From positions 1 to 64,000 of the forward strand of contig BJHF01000003.1 of assembly GCA_014191855.1 (NCBI GenBank): DNA of 64,000 nt, written 5' to 3'. The notes beneath the pieces were generated by a model. That model saw only the letters and a list, made by a program, of their open reading frames with translations, made no database searches and was not told where the DNA came from. Positions within the stretch are counted from its first letter, which is position 1. Each line of letters opens with the position of its first letter. The position numbers were made by a program, and so were the translations under genes. The DNA is from Deltaproteobacteria bacterium (lineage in GTDB: Bacteria > Myxococcota_A > UBA796 > SXON01). Below, piece by piece: positions 52,147 to 63,479 of the stretch.

Positions 52147-52803
52147 CTATTGCCCCAGCGCCCGCCCCTCCACGACAAGCGTGCACGGCCCCGAAGCCCC
52201 CCCCTCGCAGTCGGCTTTTTCGTGGTCCAACCAGAGGATGATCCGCTCCCCGACCAGCGCGTTCACGCCCTCCGCGAGCCGCGGCGTGCCGGTGAGCGTG
52301 ATCTTGCCGTTGGCGCCAAGCAGCTCGGCGCGCTCGGCCTGCGCGCGCCGTTCGCCAGTTTCGACGACGACCCCGCCGGTTGCAACGACCGTATCGATCC
52401 GATCGGCATCGGCATAACTTACGTCCAATGCCCCACAACGCATCGTAACGGCACCCCGAACCACCACGACCTCCCCCTCGAAGTGGGCCGTGCGCTTCTT
52501 CAGATCCCAGGACGATCTTGCGGCGCGGATCTCGAGGGGCGGGCCGGCCGTTGCGGCGTGCGTGACGCTGGTCCGGCTGGCCGCGATCGGCGCGCCGCCG
52601 ACCAGATCCGCCTCGGCCCCGGCAAACGCGAGGGAGTAGCTACCGGACGCCGAGGTGGCCTCGACCGTGATCCCCTCCCCGGTGGCGACGGCCGGAAGGG
52701 GCTCGAGTGGCGACGGTGCGCAGGCCCCCATCAGGAGCGCGAGCGGCACCGCGGCAGGGATGCGGAGCAGCCCGACGGCGCGAATGCGCCGGGCCGCCCT
52801 CAT
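52147..52803 (-). CDS. LptA/OstA-domain lipoprotein, possibly LptC-LptA-like
   Basis: 218 residues. A signal with a lipobox (LALLMGAC-APS) is followed by a beta-rich first half (GITVEATSASGSYSLAFAG...) and an OstA/LptA-like second half (AHFEGEVVVVRGAVTMRCGAL, then GVVVETGERRAQAERAELL). LptA forms the periplasmic bridge for LPS and is normally a soluble protein; here a lipid anchor is predicted. The first half recalls LptC, so the protein may combine both roles. The gene starts 1 base after the pyrG stop, in a run that also contains kdsB for Kdo synthesis. Confidence 0.75.
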   Translation of the reverse strand: MRAARRIRAVGLLRIPAAVPLALLMGACAPSPLEPLPAVATGEGITVEATSASGSYSLAFAGAEADLVGGAPIAASRTSVTHAATAGPPLEIRAARSSWDLKKRTAHFEGEVVVVRGAVTMRCGALDVSYADADRIDTVVATGGVVVETGERRAQAERAELLGANGKITLTGTPRLAEGVNALVGERIILWLDHEKADCEGGASGPCTLVVEGRALGQ

Positions 52804-52804
52804 C

Positions 52805-55205
<2,401 letters not shown>

Positions 55206-55213
55206 CTCGTCGT

Positions 55214-57979
55214 TCAGAGCGAACAATCGTCGCTGCAGTCGAGGTGGGCGCCGAGGGTGTTGCTGCCCAGATCGTTGCCGGTGCACGCCGTGAGGGTGGT
55301 GCCGACGCACATCATCCCATACCCGGTGTTGGTGGCGAAGATGTTGTTCGTGACCGACGCGCTCACGGAGTCAAGGCTCAGGCCGTCGTCGCCGCCATCG
55401 AGCGCCAACGAGCTGTCGATGCTGACGACGCCATTCGTAAAGGTGAAGCTGTCGGAGGTGGAGGCTTCGACTTCCACACCGGTGAGGGTGATCACGGGCT
55501 CGCGCGTGCCGTAGACCGAGGTGGAAGTCGCATAATCGTAGTAGCTATAGCTGCCGCTGCTGCTCACGCCGTAGCCGCCGACATCCACCAGAGCCACGTC
55601 CTCCATGGTCCACTCCGCGAGTCCGGTGAGCACCACGCCGCTTCCAGAGACGACGTCGAAGCTGACGTCGGAGATCAGCGCGTACCCGCCGTCCGGCGTG
55701 TTGCCGTACAACGAGATGCCGCTACCGGTGACATCCGGCACCTCCACGCCGTCGATCTCAACTTCCGGGGCGTAGTGGCTCCAATATGCGTACACGACAT
55801 CGCCCCCGGCGCTCTCGGCCGTAAGGTCGGTGATCTCGAGCGACGCCTCGCTGGCCTGCACGATGCCGGCGATCGAGGCGCCCATGCTGATGTTCTCCAG
55901 CGTGAGCCCGGCCGGCGAGCCGTACTCGGTATCGTTCACGCCGTCGCCATCGCTGTCGTACATGTAGTAGTAACCGTAGGCGTAAAAAGCAGGCTGGCCG
56001 TAGGCATACTCGTAGGAGTACACGTCCTCCACCGTGCCGTCGGCGTGGATCCACGTCTGCGCGTAGCCGTAGCTGTACTCGCGCAGATCGCCGACGACCA
56101 GATCCTCCACCGTGGTGGTTCCATAGGAGCTGTACACGATCCACCCCGCGTGATCCGTGACGTTGTTCCCGCTGAACGTGACCGGGTCGGTGTCCGTGCC
56201 TTCGTAGTTGGTGAGGATCGTGCCGTTGTACCCCGACCAGGTGTTCCCGATGATGTCGCAACCCGACGTTTCAATGTACAGGCTGTCGTCGCCAGCGGTG
56301 AACGTATTGTCCTTGATCAAGCAGGCGGAGGAGGCGCTCGCATAGAAGTCTCGCCCGTACCCCGTGGACGAGTAGTGGTAGTAGCCGCCGGCGCCATCGT
56401 CGGAATCGCTCAAGTAGTAGGAGCGCGTGTTCGTGAAGCTGTTCCCCTCAAGAATGGTGGCGCCCTGGTAGTCGAACACCTGCCCGAAGGAGGAATACAG
56501 CTCGGTGGTGTTGGTGAAGGCGCTGCCGGAGAGCTCGAGGCTGCCGGTGAAGTTGATGACGCCGGCGCAAACGGCGTCGCTGAAGGCCGACCCAGACACC
56601 TCAGCGTTGGACTGAACCAAGGAGAGGCCCCAGCCTTCGGTGCCGCTGACGCTGGAGTTGGTGATCACGGCGTCGCCACCGTACATCAAGATGCCCGCAC
56701 CGCGGTCCACCGAGGTGTAGTAGGACCCATCCACCTCGTAGGTGCACTGGTCGATCCAGCTTGCATCGGGCTCGCGGACTCCGGTGACGTTCACCCCATC
56801 GTACGTACCCGTGCCCTCGTTCACGTAGAAGCCCCAGCGGCCGACGTTTTCGACGGTGACCGCCGAGACGACCGCCGTGACGTCCCCATTGTTGCGAGCC
56901 GAGCCGATGATCACGCCGAAGCTCTCGTAGTCGCTGACCGTGACGCCGGACATCGTAACGCCATCCGCCGCGAGGTAGATACCGCCACAATTCCCATCAA
57001 ACGCGTCGTAGTCGTGCGAGCAGGAGGTGAGCCCCGTGGTGCTCCCGCCGTTGAGGGACACGATGGTGTTGGTGACCGAGATGTCGGACTTCGACTGAAC
57101 GAAGATCCCTTGCGTCGTTGCCCCGTAAACCTCGACGCCATCCGCGGAGAAGGTGCTGCTGTCGGCCGCAATGGCGTAAGCCACGTCGTTGAACAGGTCG
57201 CCGTCGAGGACGAGCGCGCCGTCCGTGACGAGCACGCCGATGCCATCCGTTGCGGTGACGACGTTGTGGCTCATCGCCACCGACGCCCCTTCCCCGAACA
57301 CCGCGAAGCCGTCGGCCCCGGCGCTCGTCTCGATTACTCCATCGAAGATGTTGTTCGAAAGCGTGATCGCCGCGTCGCTCGAGGCCCACACCGCGTAGCT
57401 CGTCGGATCGGTGAACACGCAGCCATCGACGACCGCGGTGCCGCCGCTGAGGAACATTCCGCCGTACACCGGCGTGTTGAACGCGCTCGCACTCACGCTG
57501 AGATCAACGGCCTGGTTCGCCTCGATTCCGTAGTTGGCGGGGGTGGAGAAGACCACATCCGAGATCGCGACATCCGACGCCTGATCCACGGTGATGCCCG
57601 AACGCGTGCTGGTGATCGTGAAGCCAGAGACACCGGCGCTTGACCCGCTGATGTCGAACGCAGCCTCGTTCACCGGCGCATCGATGAACGTCGTTCCCGA
57701 GCCCGCGCCGACGACGTAAACGCCGACATCGAGCAGCACATTTTCGGTGTAGGTGCCGGCGCACACGTTGACCGTATCTCCCGCGGCGGCGTACTCCAAC
57801 GCGGCGGTGATCGTGGCGAAGTCGCCTTCTTCACCGTTGAGGTTGATGCAGCCGGGCGGGCCCAGGTCGATGTCGGCGGTATCGCCGGAGTCGTTCCCGC
57901 CGGCGCTATCGGAGTCCTTCGAGCCCCCGGGGCAGCCAACGGCGAGGGCGAGGAAACAGGGGAGGAGGACGAGACGCAT
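55214..57979 (-). CDS. Giant right-handed beta-helix lipoprotein
   Basis: 921 residues from ATG 57979 ([16 protein letters not shown]). After the lipobox comes an acidic spacer ([21 protein letters not shown]). Nearly all the rest is parallel beta-helix (PbH1) repeats: about 22-25-residue turns with recurring Asn/Ser/Gly positions ([37 protein letters not shown]). A stretch near residues 560-740 is extremely rich in Tyr, Ser and Asp ([42 protein letters not shown]). Such surface helices are often lyases or adhesins; no catalytic motif is recognised. Divergent from the carboxylase gene. Confidence 0.75.
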   Translation of the reverse strand: MRLVLLPCFLALAVGCPGGSKDSDSAGGNDSGDTADIDLGPPGCINLNGEEGDFATITAALEYAAAGDTVNVCAGTYTENVLLDVGVYVVGAGSGTTFIDAPVNEAAFDISGSSAGVSGFTITSTRSGITVDQASDVAISDVVFSTPANYGIEANQAVDLSVSASAFNTPVYGGMFLSGGTAVVDGCVFTDPTSYAVWASSDAAITLSNNIFDGVIETSAGADGFAVFGEGASVAMSHNVVTATDGIGVLVTDGALVLDGDLFNDVAYAIAADSSTFSADGVEVYGATTQGIFVQSKSDISVTNTIVSLNGGSTTGLTSCSHDYDAFDGNCGGIYLAADGVTMSGVTVSDYESFGVIIGSARNNGDVTAVVSAVTVENVGRWGFYVNEGTGTYDGVNVTGVREPDASWIDQCTYEVDGSYYTSVDRGAGILMYGGDAVITNSSVSGTEGWGLSLVQSNAEVSGSAFSDAVCAGVINFTGSLELSGSAFTNTTELYSSFGQVFDYQGATILEGNSFTNTRSYYLSDSDDGAGGYYHYSSTGYGRDFYASASSACLIKDNTFTAGDDSLYIETSGCDIIGNTWSGYNGTILTNYEGTDTDPVTFSGNNVTDHAGWIVYSSYGTTTVEDLVVGDLREYSYGYAQTWIHADGTVEDVYSYEYAYGQPAFYAYGYYYMYDSDGDGVNDTEYGSPAGLTLENISMGASIAGIVQASEASLEITDLTAESAGGDVVYAYWSHYAPEVEIDGVEVPDVTGSGISLYGNTPDGGYALISDVSFDVVSGSGVVLTGLAEWTMEDVALVDVGGYGVSSSGSYSYYDYATSTSVYGTREPVITLTGVEVEASTSDSFTFTNGVVSIDSSLALDGGDDGLSLDSVSASVTNNIFATNTGYGMMCVGTTLTACTGNDLGSNTLGAHLDCSDDCSL

Positions 57980-58094
57980 GGGGCACTCCGGCGGCGCCCC
58001 CACGGTAGCGTCCGGAGCCGATTTCCACAAGCCGAACGCACCACCGGCGACCCAGGAGCACGGCACGGGGTTAGGCGCGGCGGCCGGAGGCAGC

Positions 58095-59651
58095 ATGGAT
58101 CCCGAACGCAAGGCCCTGTACGACGCGCTGGATCGGAACGACGCGCTCGCGCTCGCGGGGGGCGGGCCCGACGCGGTTGAACGGCAGCATCAACGCGGTA
58201 AGTTGACCGCCCGGGAACGGGTGGACTCGCTGCTCGACGCGGGCACCTTCCGGGAGCTGGATCGCTTCGTCGTGCATCGCTGCAACGACTTCGGCATGGA
58301 TGCCCGCCGGGTTCCGGGCGATGGCGTGGTGACCGGGTACGGGCGGATCGACGGGCGGCTGGTCTACGTGTTCGCCCAGGACTTCACGGTGTTCGGTGGC
58401 ACGCTCTCCGGCGCGTACGCCAAGAAGATCTGCAAGGTGATGGACCTCGCGATGAAGAACGGCGCACCGGTGATCGGCATGAACGACTCCGGCGGCGCGC
58501 GCATCCAGGAGGGCGTGGAGAGCCTCGGTGGGTACGCCGACATCTTCCTGCGCAATACCCTGGCCAGCGGCGTCGTGCCGCAGCTCAGCGCGATCCTGGG
58601 CCCCTGCGCTGGTGGCGCGGTTTACTCCCCGGCGATCACCGATTTTCTGGTGATGGCAAAGGGCACCTCGTTCATGTTCGTCACCGGCCCGGACGTGATC
58701 AAGGCCGTGACCCACGAAGAGGTGACGCAGGAAGCCCTCGGTGGGGCGACCGCCCACACGCAGACCTCCGGCGTGGCGCACTTCGCGGCCGAGGACGAGC
58801 AGGGCGCGCTCGCGATCGTGCGCGCCCTGCTCGCGTATTTGCCGCAGAACAACATGGAGGAGGCGCCCCGCCGCCGCACGGATGACCTGCCGAACCGGGA
58901 GATCCCGACCCTCGACGAGCTGGTTCCCACGAACCCGAACCGCCCCTACGACATCAAGGACCTGATCACCGCGGTGGCCGACGACAGCCAGTTCCTCGAG
59001 GTTCAGCCGGACTATGCGGCGAACATCGTGGTGGGGTTCATCCACCTTGGCGGCCGCAGCGTAGGCGTGGTGGCGAACCAGCCGGCCGTGCTCGCAGGCG
59101 TGCTCGACGTAAACGCCTCCGTGAAGGCCGCCCGGTTCGTACGCTTTTGCGACGCGTTCAACATCCCGCTCTGGGTCATCGAAGACGTGCCCGGTTTCCT
59201 TCCTGGCACCGCGCAGGAGCACGGCGGCATCATCAAGCACGGCGCGAAGCTGCTGTATGCGTTCGCGGAGGCCACAGTACCGAAGGTGACGCTGATCACG
59301 CGGAAGGCGTATGGCGGCGCGTACTGCGTGATGAACAGCAAACACCTGCGCGCAGACTTCAACCTCGCCTGGCCCACGGCGGAGATCGCGGTGATGGGCG
59401 CAGATGGCGCCGTGAACATCATCTTCCGCAACGAGCTCGGGCGCGCCACCGACGCGGTGGCGACCAAGGCGCAGCTGGTGGCGAACTACCGGGAGCGCTT
59501 CGCGAATCCGTACCGCGCCGCCGAGCTGGGCTTCATCGACGAGATCCTGCGCCCGCGCCACACCCGCACCCGGCTCATCGAGGCGTTCGACTCCCTGGAA
59601 AACAAACGTGAGAAGAACCCGCCACGGAAGCACGGGAACATCCCGCTGTAG
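58095..59651 (+). CDS. pccB: Acyl-CoA (propionyl-CoA type) carboxylase beta subunit
   Basis: 518 residues from ATG 58095; the longer track frame overlaps the divergent gene. Carboxyltransferase signatures: [51 protein letters not shown], and [11 protein letters not shown]. It transfers CO2 from carboxybiotin to propionyl- or acetyl-CoA. No biotin carboxylase or BCCP gene lies beside it, so the partner must be elsewhere. Substrate choice (propionyl or methylmalonyl versus acetyl) cannot be read with certainty, although overall likeness favours PccB. Confidence 0.88.
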   Translation: MDPERKALYDALDRNDALALAGGGPDAVERQHQRGKLTARERVDSLLDAGTFRELDRFVVHRCNDFGMDARRVPGDGVVTGYGRIDGRLVYVFAQDFTVFGGTLSGAYAKKICKVMDLAMKNGAPVIGMNDSGGARIQEGVESLGGYADIFLRNTLASGVVPQLSAILGPCAGGAVYSPAITDFLVMAKGTSFMFVTGPDVIKAVTHEEVTQEALGGATAHTQTSGVAHFAAEDEQGALAIVRALLAYLPQNNMEEAPRRRTDDLPNREIPTLDELVPTNPNRPYDIKDLITAVADDSQFLEVQPDYAANIVVGFIHLGGRSVGVVANQPAVLAGVLDVNASVKAARFVRFCDAFNIPLWVIEDVPGFLPGTAQEHGGIIKHGAKLLYAFAEATVPKVTLITRKAYGGAYCVMNSKHLRADFNLAWPTAEIAVMGADGAVNIIFRNELGRATDAVATKAQLVANYRERFANPYRAAELGFIDEILRPRHTRTRLIEAFDSLENKREKNPPRKHGNIPL

Positions 59652-59715
59652 CCGCGGCGCCTTGCCAGCCGTGGCGCGCTGCATTAGACGCCGCCACTCG
59701 TTTGGAAGGAAGACC

Positions 59716-59970
59716 ATGGTCCGCATTCGCCTCACCCGCACCGGCGCGAAAAAGAAGCCCTCTTACCGTTTCGTGGTCTCCGACAAGCGCTCCCCGCGCG
59801 ACGGTCGTTGCCTCGAATACATCGGGCACTACAACCCGATGGTCGAGCCCCCCGTGGTCGTGGTCGACCTCGCGCGGGCCGACTTCTGGATCAAGCAGGG
59901 CGCGCAGCCCTCTGAGACCGTGGCGAACCTGCTGAAGCGCGCGCGCCTCGCCGCGCCGGCCGAGGCGTAG
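59716..59970 (+). CDS. rpsP: 30S ribosomal protein S16
   Basis: 84 residues from ATG 59716, with GGAAGGA 5 bases ahead. MVRIRLTRTGAKKKPSYRFVV and YIGHYNP are the S16 signatures. The longer track frame starts inside a spacer and has no family match. First gene of the rpsP-khpA-rimM-trmD run. Confidence 0.96.
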   Translation: MVRIRLTRTGAKKKPSYRFVVSDKRSPRDGRCLEYIGHYNPMVEPPVVVVDLARADFWIKQGAQPSETVANLLKRARLAAPAEA

Positions 59971-59974
59971 CCCC

Positions 59975-60208
59975 ATGGTCGCGCTCCTCCAGCACATGAT
60001 CAAGGGCCTCGTGAAGTCGCCCGATGCGATGCAGATCAACGAGGTGGAGGGCGAGTCCAGCGTGCTCTACGAGCTCACGGTCGCCGAGAGCGATGTGGCC
60101 TCGGTGAAGGGCCCCGACGGGGAGACGCTGCGCGCGCTCCGCACCGTGCTCAGCGCCTCCAGCGGCGAACGCCGTGCGGTGCTTGAGCTCGTTGAGCCCG
60201 ACGCCTAG
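59975..60208 (+). CDS. khpA: KH-domain RNA-binding protein KhpA
   Basis: 77 residues, 4 bases after rpsP. A single KH domain: LLQHMIKGLVKSPDAMQINEV, then VKGPDGETLRALRTVLSASS in place of the usual GKxGR loop. KhpA binds RNA, often with KhpB, in division and translation control. Its place between rpsP and rimM is the classic one and supports the call despite the atypical loop. Confidence 0.85.
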   Translation: MVALLQHMIKGLVKSPDAMQINEVEGESSVLYELTVAESDVASVKGPDGETLRALRTVLSASSGERRAVLELVEPDA

Positions 60209-60214
60209 GACTTG

Positions 60215-60724
60215 ATGGCCGACCGCATCGAGCTCGGCTCCGTCGTCGGCGTATTCGGCGTTCGCGGGGAGGTGCGCTTGCACCTGCACAATCGCGAAGA
60301 GAGCGTGCTGCGCGAGCCGCGCTCCGTTACCCTCGTTTCGCCGGATGGTGCAGAGCGCACCGCCACGGTTTCGGCGCGACCCGGGGCCGGAAAGCGAATC
60401 ATCGGCAAGGTGGACGGGGTGGGCACGCCCGAGGATGCGGCGGCGCTGATGGGCTGGACGGTGCACATCGACCGGTCGCAGCTCCCGGAAGCGGGGGAAG
60501 GCGAGTATTACGTCGCCGACCTGATCGGACTCTCCGTGGAAGACGAGAGCGGCACCGCGCTCGGCACGCTGGCCGACATCGTTCCGGGCGAACGCGACAT
60601 CTGGGTGGTAACCACCGACGCGGGCGAGGCGTTCTTCATCGCAACCCCGGAGACGCTGCGGCGCGTGGATACCGATGCGGGCGTGGTGGTGATCGCGGAC
60701 GGGGCACTCACGGCCGGGGAGTAG
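60215..60724 (+). CDS. rimM: Ribosome maturation factor RimM
   Basis: 169 residues; the track adds a TTG codon. IELGSVVGVFGVRGEVRLHLHN is the RimM N-terminal barrel, and the PRC-barrel follows (EYYVADLIGLSVEDESGTALGTLADI). RimM helps assemble the 30S head by binding S19. An AGGA lies 6 bases ahead of the ATG. It is 3 bases ahead of trmD. Confidence 0.93.
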   Translation: MADRIELGSVVGVFGVRGEVRLHLHNREESVLREPRSVTLVSPDGAERTATVSARPGAGKRIIGKVDGVGTPEDAAALMGWTVHIDRSQLPEAGEGEYYVADLIGLSVEDESGTALGTLADIVPGERDIWVVTTDAGEAFFIATPETLRRVDTDAGVVVIADGALTAGE

Positions 60725-60727
60725 CCC

Positions 60728-61513
60728 GTGCGCGTGGACATCCTCACCTTGTTCCCCGAGATGGTGACGCCGGCCCTCACGGGATCGATCCTGGGGCGCG
60801 CGGCGAAGGCCGGGGCCTGGAGCCTCGGCGTGCACGACGTGCGCGACCACGGGTTAGGCAAGCACCGCACCGTAGACGACGCCCCCTTCGGCGGCGGCAG
60901 CGGGATGGTGATGCGCCCGGACGTGGTGGCCGCGGCGATCGCCGAGGTGCGACGTCCTGAAAGCTACGTCGTGCTGCTCGAGGCGAGCGGAACGCGCTTC
61001 ACCCAGGCGGTGGCGCAGCGCCTCTCGGAGCGGCCCCACCTCGTGTTCGTATGCGGGCACTACGAGGGGGTGGACGCCCGCGTGCGCGACGTGCTGGTGG
61101 ATGAGGCCATCTCCATCGGCGACTATGTGCTCACCGGCGGCGAGCTGGCGGCCTGCGTGATCGTGGACGCCGTGGTGCGGCTGCTCCCCGGCGCCCTGGG
61201 GAACGACGCGAGCATCGTGGACGAAAGCTTCTCCGCGGGCCTGTTGGAGTACCCGCACTACACCCGCCCGCGCGACTTCGAGGGGCATCTTGTGCCCGAT
61301 GTGCTGCTCTCCGGCGACCACGGCAAGGTGGCGACGTGGCGGAAGCGCGCCGCCGAGGCGCGCACCTGGGCGCTTCGGCCTGATCTCGCCGCGGCGCTGG
61401 GGCTGCGCGATCCGGCGCTCGTTGCCGCGGAAACACAGGCGCTCGCGGAGGCGAAGGAGGCCCGCGCGCAAGCGCGAAGGGCTGCACGCGCGGCCCGCCG
61501 CGAAGGCGGCTGA
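60728..61513 (+). CDS. trmD: tRNA (guanine-37-N1)-methyltransferase
   Basis: 261 residues from a GTG. The SPOUT-knot signatures are present: [40 protein letters not shown], and [22 protein letters not shown]. It methylates G37 of tRNAs next to the anticodon, preventing frameshifts. The C-terminus carries an extra Ala/Arg-rich helix ([21 protein letters not shown]). rplS, the usual next gene, is absent here; the stop is 1 base from the convergent gene. Confidence 0.96.
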   Translation: MRVDILTLFPEMVTPALTGSILGRAAKAGAWSLGVHDVRDHGLGKHRTVDDAPFGGGSGMVMRPDVVAAAIAEVRRPESYVVLLEASGTRFTQAVAQRLSERPHLVFVCGHYEGVDARVRDVLVDEAISIGDYVLTGGELAACVIVDAVVRLLPGALGNDASIVDESFSAGLLEYPHYTRPRDFEGHLVPDVLLSGDHGKVATWRKRAAEARTWALRPDLAAALGLRDPALVAAETQALAEAKEARAQARRAARAARREGG

Positions 61514-61514
61514 G

Positions 61515-61805
61515 CTACTGAATACAGGCGTTGGTCTTGTCTTTCGCCTGCGCCCGCATCACGTAGCAGAGGCCGTTGCACATCGCCCGACGGTCGGACT
61601 CCGCGAGCTCCAACCCGGGGTACCCGCCCTGGGTGGCGGCCAGGGCGGCGCAGTCGGGGTCCCGCGCCAGGCAGCGCGCTTCGCACGTTGCGCCCCGGCC
61701 GAGCGCCCAGCCCAGCTCACCCCGGTGCGCCTTCCACCATCCCCAACCGACGAGGAGGATGGTGGCGGTGAGGGCGAAGATCGCCAGCTCTCGACTACGC
61801 TTCAC
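61515..61805 (-). CDS. Small single-helix membrane protein with Cys-rich periplasmic tail
   Basis: 96 residues from a GTG that overlaps the kinase stop (GTGA). One membrane helix (IFALTATILLVGWGWWKAH, residues ~9-27) follows a short basic N-terminus. The outer part has six cysteines (ATCEARCLARDPDCAAL, AMCNGLCYVMR, NACIQ) that could form three disulfides or bind metal. The track's 341-residue frame runs antiparallel to codon use of the kinase and is rejected. Coupling to the kinase suggests a shared role, perhaps as a sensor or partner; no family is recognised. Confidence 0.6.
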   Translation of the reverse strand: MKRSRELAIFALTATILLVGWGWWKAHRGELGWALGRGATCEARCLARDPDCAALAATQGGYPGLELAESDRRAMCNGLCYVMRAQAKDKTNACIQ

Positions 61806-63391
61806 TTGACCGAACAGTTCTGGAATTGCGAGGTGCAGGTGAGCGTGGTGGTTCCACCAGTGGCCACCACCACGCCCCGCCTGGTGATGGTGGTGCCATC
61901 CGGGAAGGTGGCCACCGCGCTGTAGGTGCCCGCGGGCACCTCGCCACCCGAGAACGTGCCTGCTTCGCCGGAGAAGGTGACCGATGCCGCATCCCCCTTC
62001 ACGACGATGCGACCGGGGCCGGCTGCTGGCGCGGGCTCCACAGGGGGGGCCACGACCGACGCTGCAGGCGCCGGGGCCGGAGCCGCGCCCTTCGTCGGCG
62101 TAGCCACAGGCGGCGCTTTCGAAGGAGCGCCAGCCGGCTCCGGCTTCACCTTTGCCGGCTCCGTGCCCGGTTTTGGGCTTGCGGGCGGAGGTTGCGCCGT
62201 GGTCGGCGCCTTTGCGGCGGGCGTGGGCGCCGGCGCCTTGCTGACCGGCGGGGGCGCGGCGACACCGGGCACCGGAGCCGAAACGGGCGTGGCCTTGTCC
62301 GGCTTGTCTGGCCCAAACAGCAGCACCCCCACGATGATCACGGCAGCCACCAGCCCGGCCACCAGCAGCGCGGCCGGAGCCGCCAGCCACGACAGGGAGA
62401 AGCCCCCGGCTGCCCTTGGCTTGGAGAGCGGCAGCACCCCCGAGCGCTCGATGAGCAGCGTACCGGAACGATCCGCGGGTGCCTGGCCGCGGCGCTCTTC
62501 CTGGAGCTTCAGCACGCCAGGAACCACCCGCTCCGCCCACTCATCCAGCGTGTCGCCCGGGAGCGCCTGCCGGATGGTCGCAGCGAGGCGGGCCGTTTCC
62601 CGGGCGGTGGGCCGATCCTGCGCTTTCGGCGCGAGCATCTGCGCCACAAGGTCGTGCAGCGGCTGCGAGATCTCCTCGAGCCACGCCCACTGCGCGCGCA
62701 GCTTGTCGCCCGGGGGGACCCGATCCGCGTCCATCGCCGTTTTTCCCGGCTTCACCGACGTGAGCATCTCAAACAGGGTGACGCCGAGCGCGTAGATGTC
62801 CCCCGCGTGGGTATCTTCGCCGTAGAAGCGCTCCGGCGCCATGTACGGCACGGTGCCAAACGCCGCCTCGGAGGTGTGCTCTTCACGGTCCTTCATCTCG
62901 GCGCGCGCCACGCCGAAGTCGAGGATCTTCACCTCGCCCTGCGCCGTGACCCGCAGGTTGGAGGGCTTGATGTCGCGATGGATGAGCCGCAGGGGCTGCC
63001 CATCGGTGCCGTTCTGATGGTAGGCCGCGTGCAGCGCCCCGGCGACTTCCTCGATCATCGCCAAGGCCGCGACGGGCGGGATGGCGCCCTGCTTCAAGAG
63101 CTCCGTGATGTCGCAACCCTCGACGTACTCCATCACGATGGCCCAACTGCCATCGAGCTCCATCAGGTCATCGACGCGAACGATGGCGCGGTGACGAATC
63201 GCGGCCAGCATCCGCGCCTCATCCCGAAGCCGCCCCAACAGCCCGGGCGTGGAGACCTTCTCCGGGCGCAGCAGCTTCACCGCAACGCGACGATCCAAGC
63301 CGGAGCCGACGGTGTTGGCAAGGTACACGGAGCCGAACGCACCCTGGCCGAGGAGCGCGGCGATCCGGTAGCTTCGCCCGCCCCTCACCAC
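61802..63391 (-). CDS. Membrane Ser/Thr protein kinase with Pro-rich linker and PEGA-like outer domain
   Basis: 529 residues from GTG 63391. The Hanks-type kinase domain fills residues ~8-275: glycine loop LGQGAFGSVY, ATP-anchoring Lys 39, catalytic loop HRDIKPSN with Asp 140, DFG with Asp 158, and APE. The catalytic Arg precedes Asp, as in active kinases. A membrane helix (residues ~334-359) is followed by a ~110-residue Ala/Pro/Lys-rich linker. The C-terminal ~70 residues (GRIVVKGDAASVTFSG...) resemble a PEGA-like beta domain. It probably senses an envelope cue. No phosphatase gene is adjacent. It is 88 bases after the PilT-like gene. Confidence 0.9.
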   Translation of the reverse strand: MVRGGRSYRIAALLGQGAFGSVYLANTVGSGLDRRVAVKLLRPEKVSTPGLLGRLRDEARMLAAIRHRAIVRVDDLMELDGSWAIVMEYVEGCDITELLKQGAIPPVAALAMIEEVAGALHAAYHQNGTDGQPLRLIHRDIKPSNLRVTAQGEVKILDFGVARAEMKDREEHTSEAAFGTVPYMAPERFYGEDTHAGDIYALGVTLFEMLTSVKPGKTAMDADRVPPGDKLRAQWAWLEEISQPLHDLVAQMLAPKAQDRPTARETARLAATIRQALPGDTLDEWAERVVPGVLKLQEERRGQAPADRSGTLLIERSGVLPLSKPRAAGGFSLSWLAAPAALLVAGLVAAVIIVGVLLFGPDKPDKATPVSAPVPGVAAPPPVSKAPAPTPAAKAPTTAQPPPASPKPGTEPAKVKPEPAGAPSKAPPVATPTKGAAPAPAPAASVVAPPVEPAPAAGPGRIVVKGDAASVTFSGEAGTFSGGEVPAGTYSAVATFPDGTTITRRGVVVATGGTTTLTCTSQFQNCSVK

Positions 63392-63479
63392 GGGAGGAGC
63401 CTCCCGCGCCCAGCGCTGCTCGTGCCGTGCCGCATGACGGGAGATCCTACCACGCGCGAGCGCGCAGGCCCGCCGATTC

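Noticed and set aside
58071-59741. 556-residue minus-strand frame
   Set aside because: Antisense to the carboxylase beta-subunit gene, which has clear family motifs.
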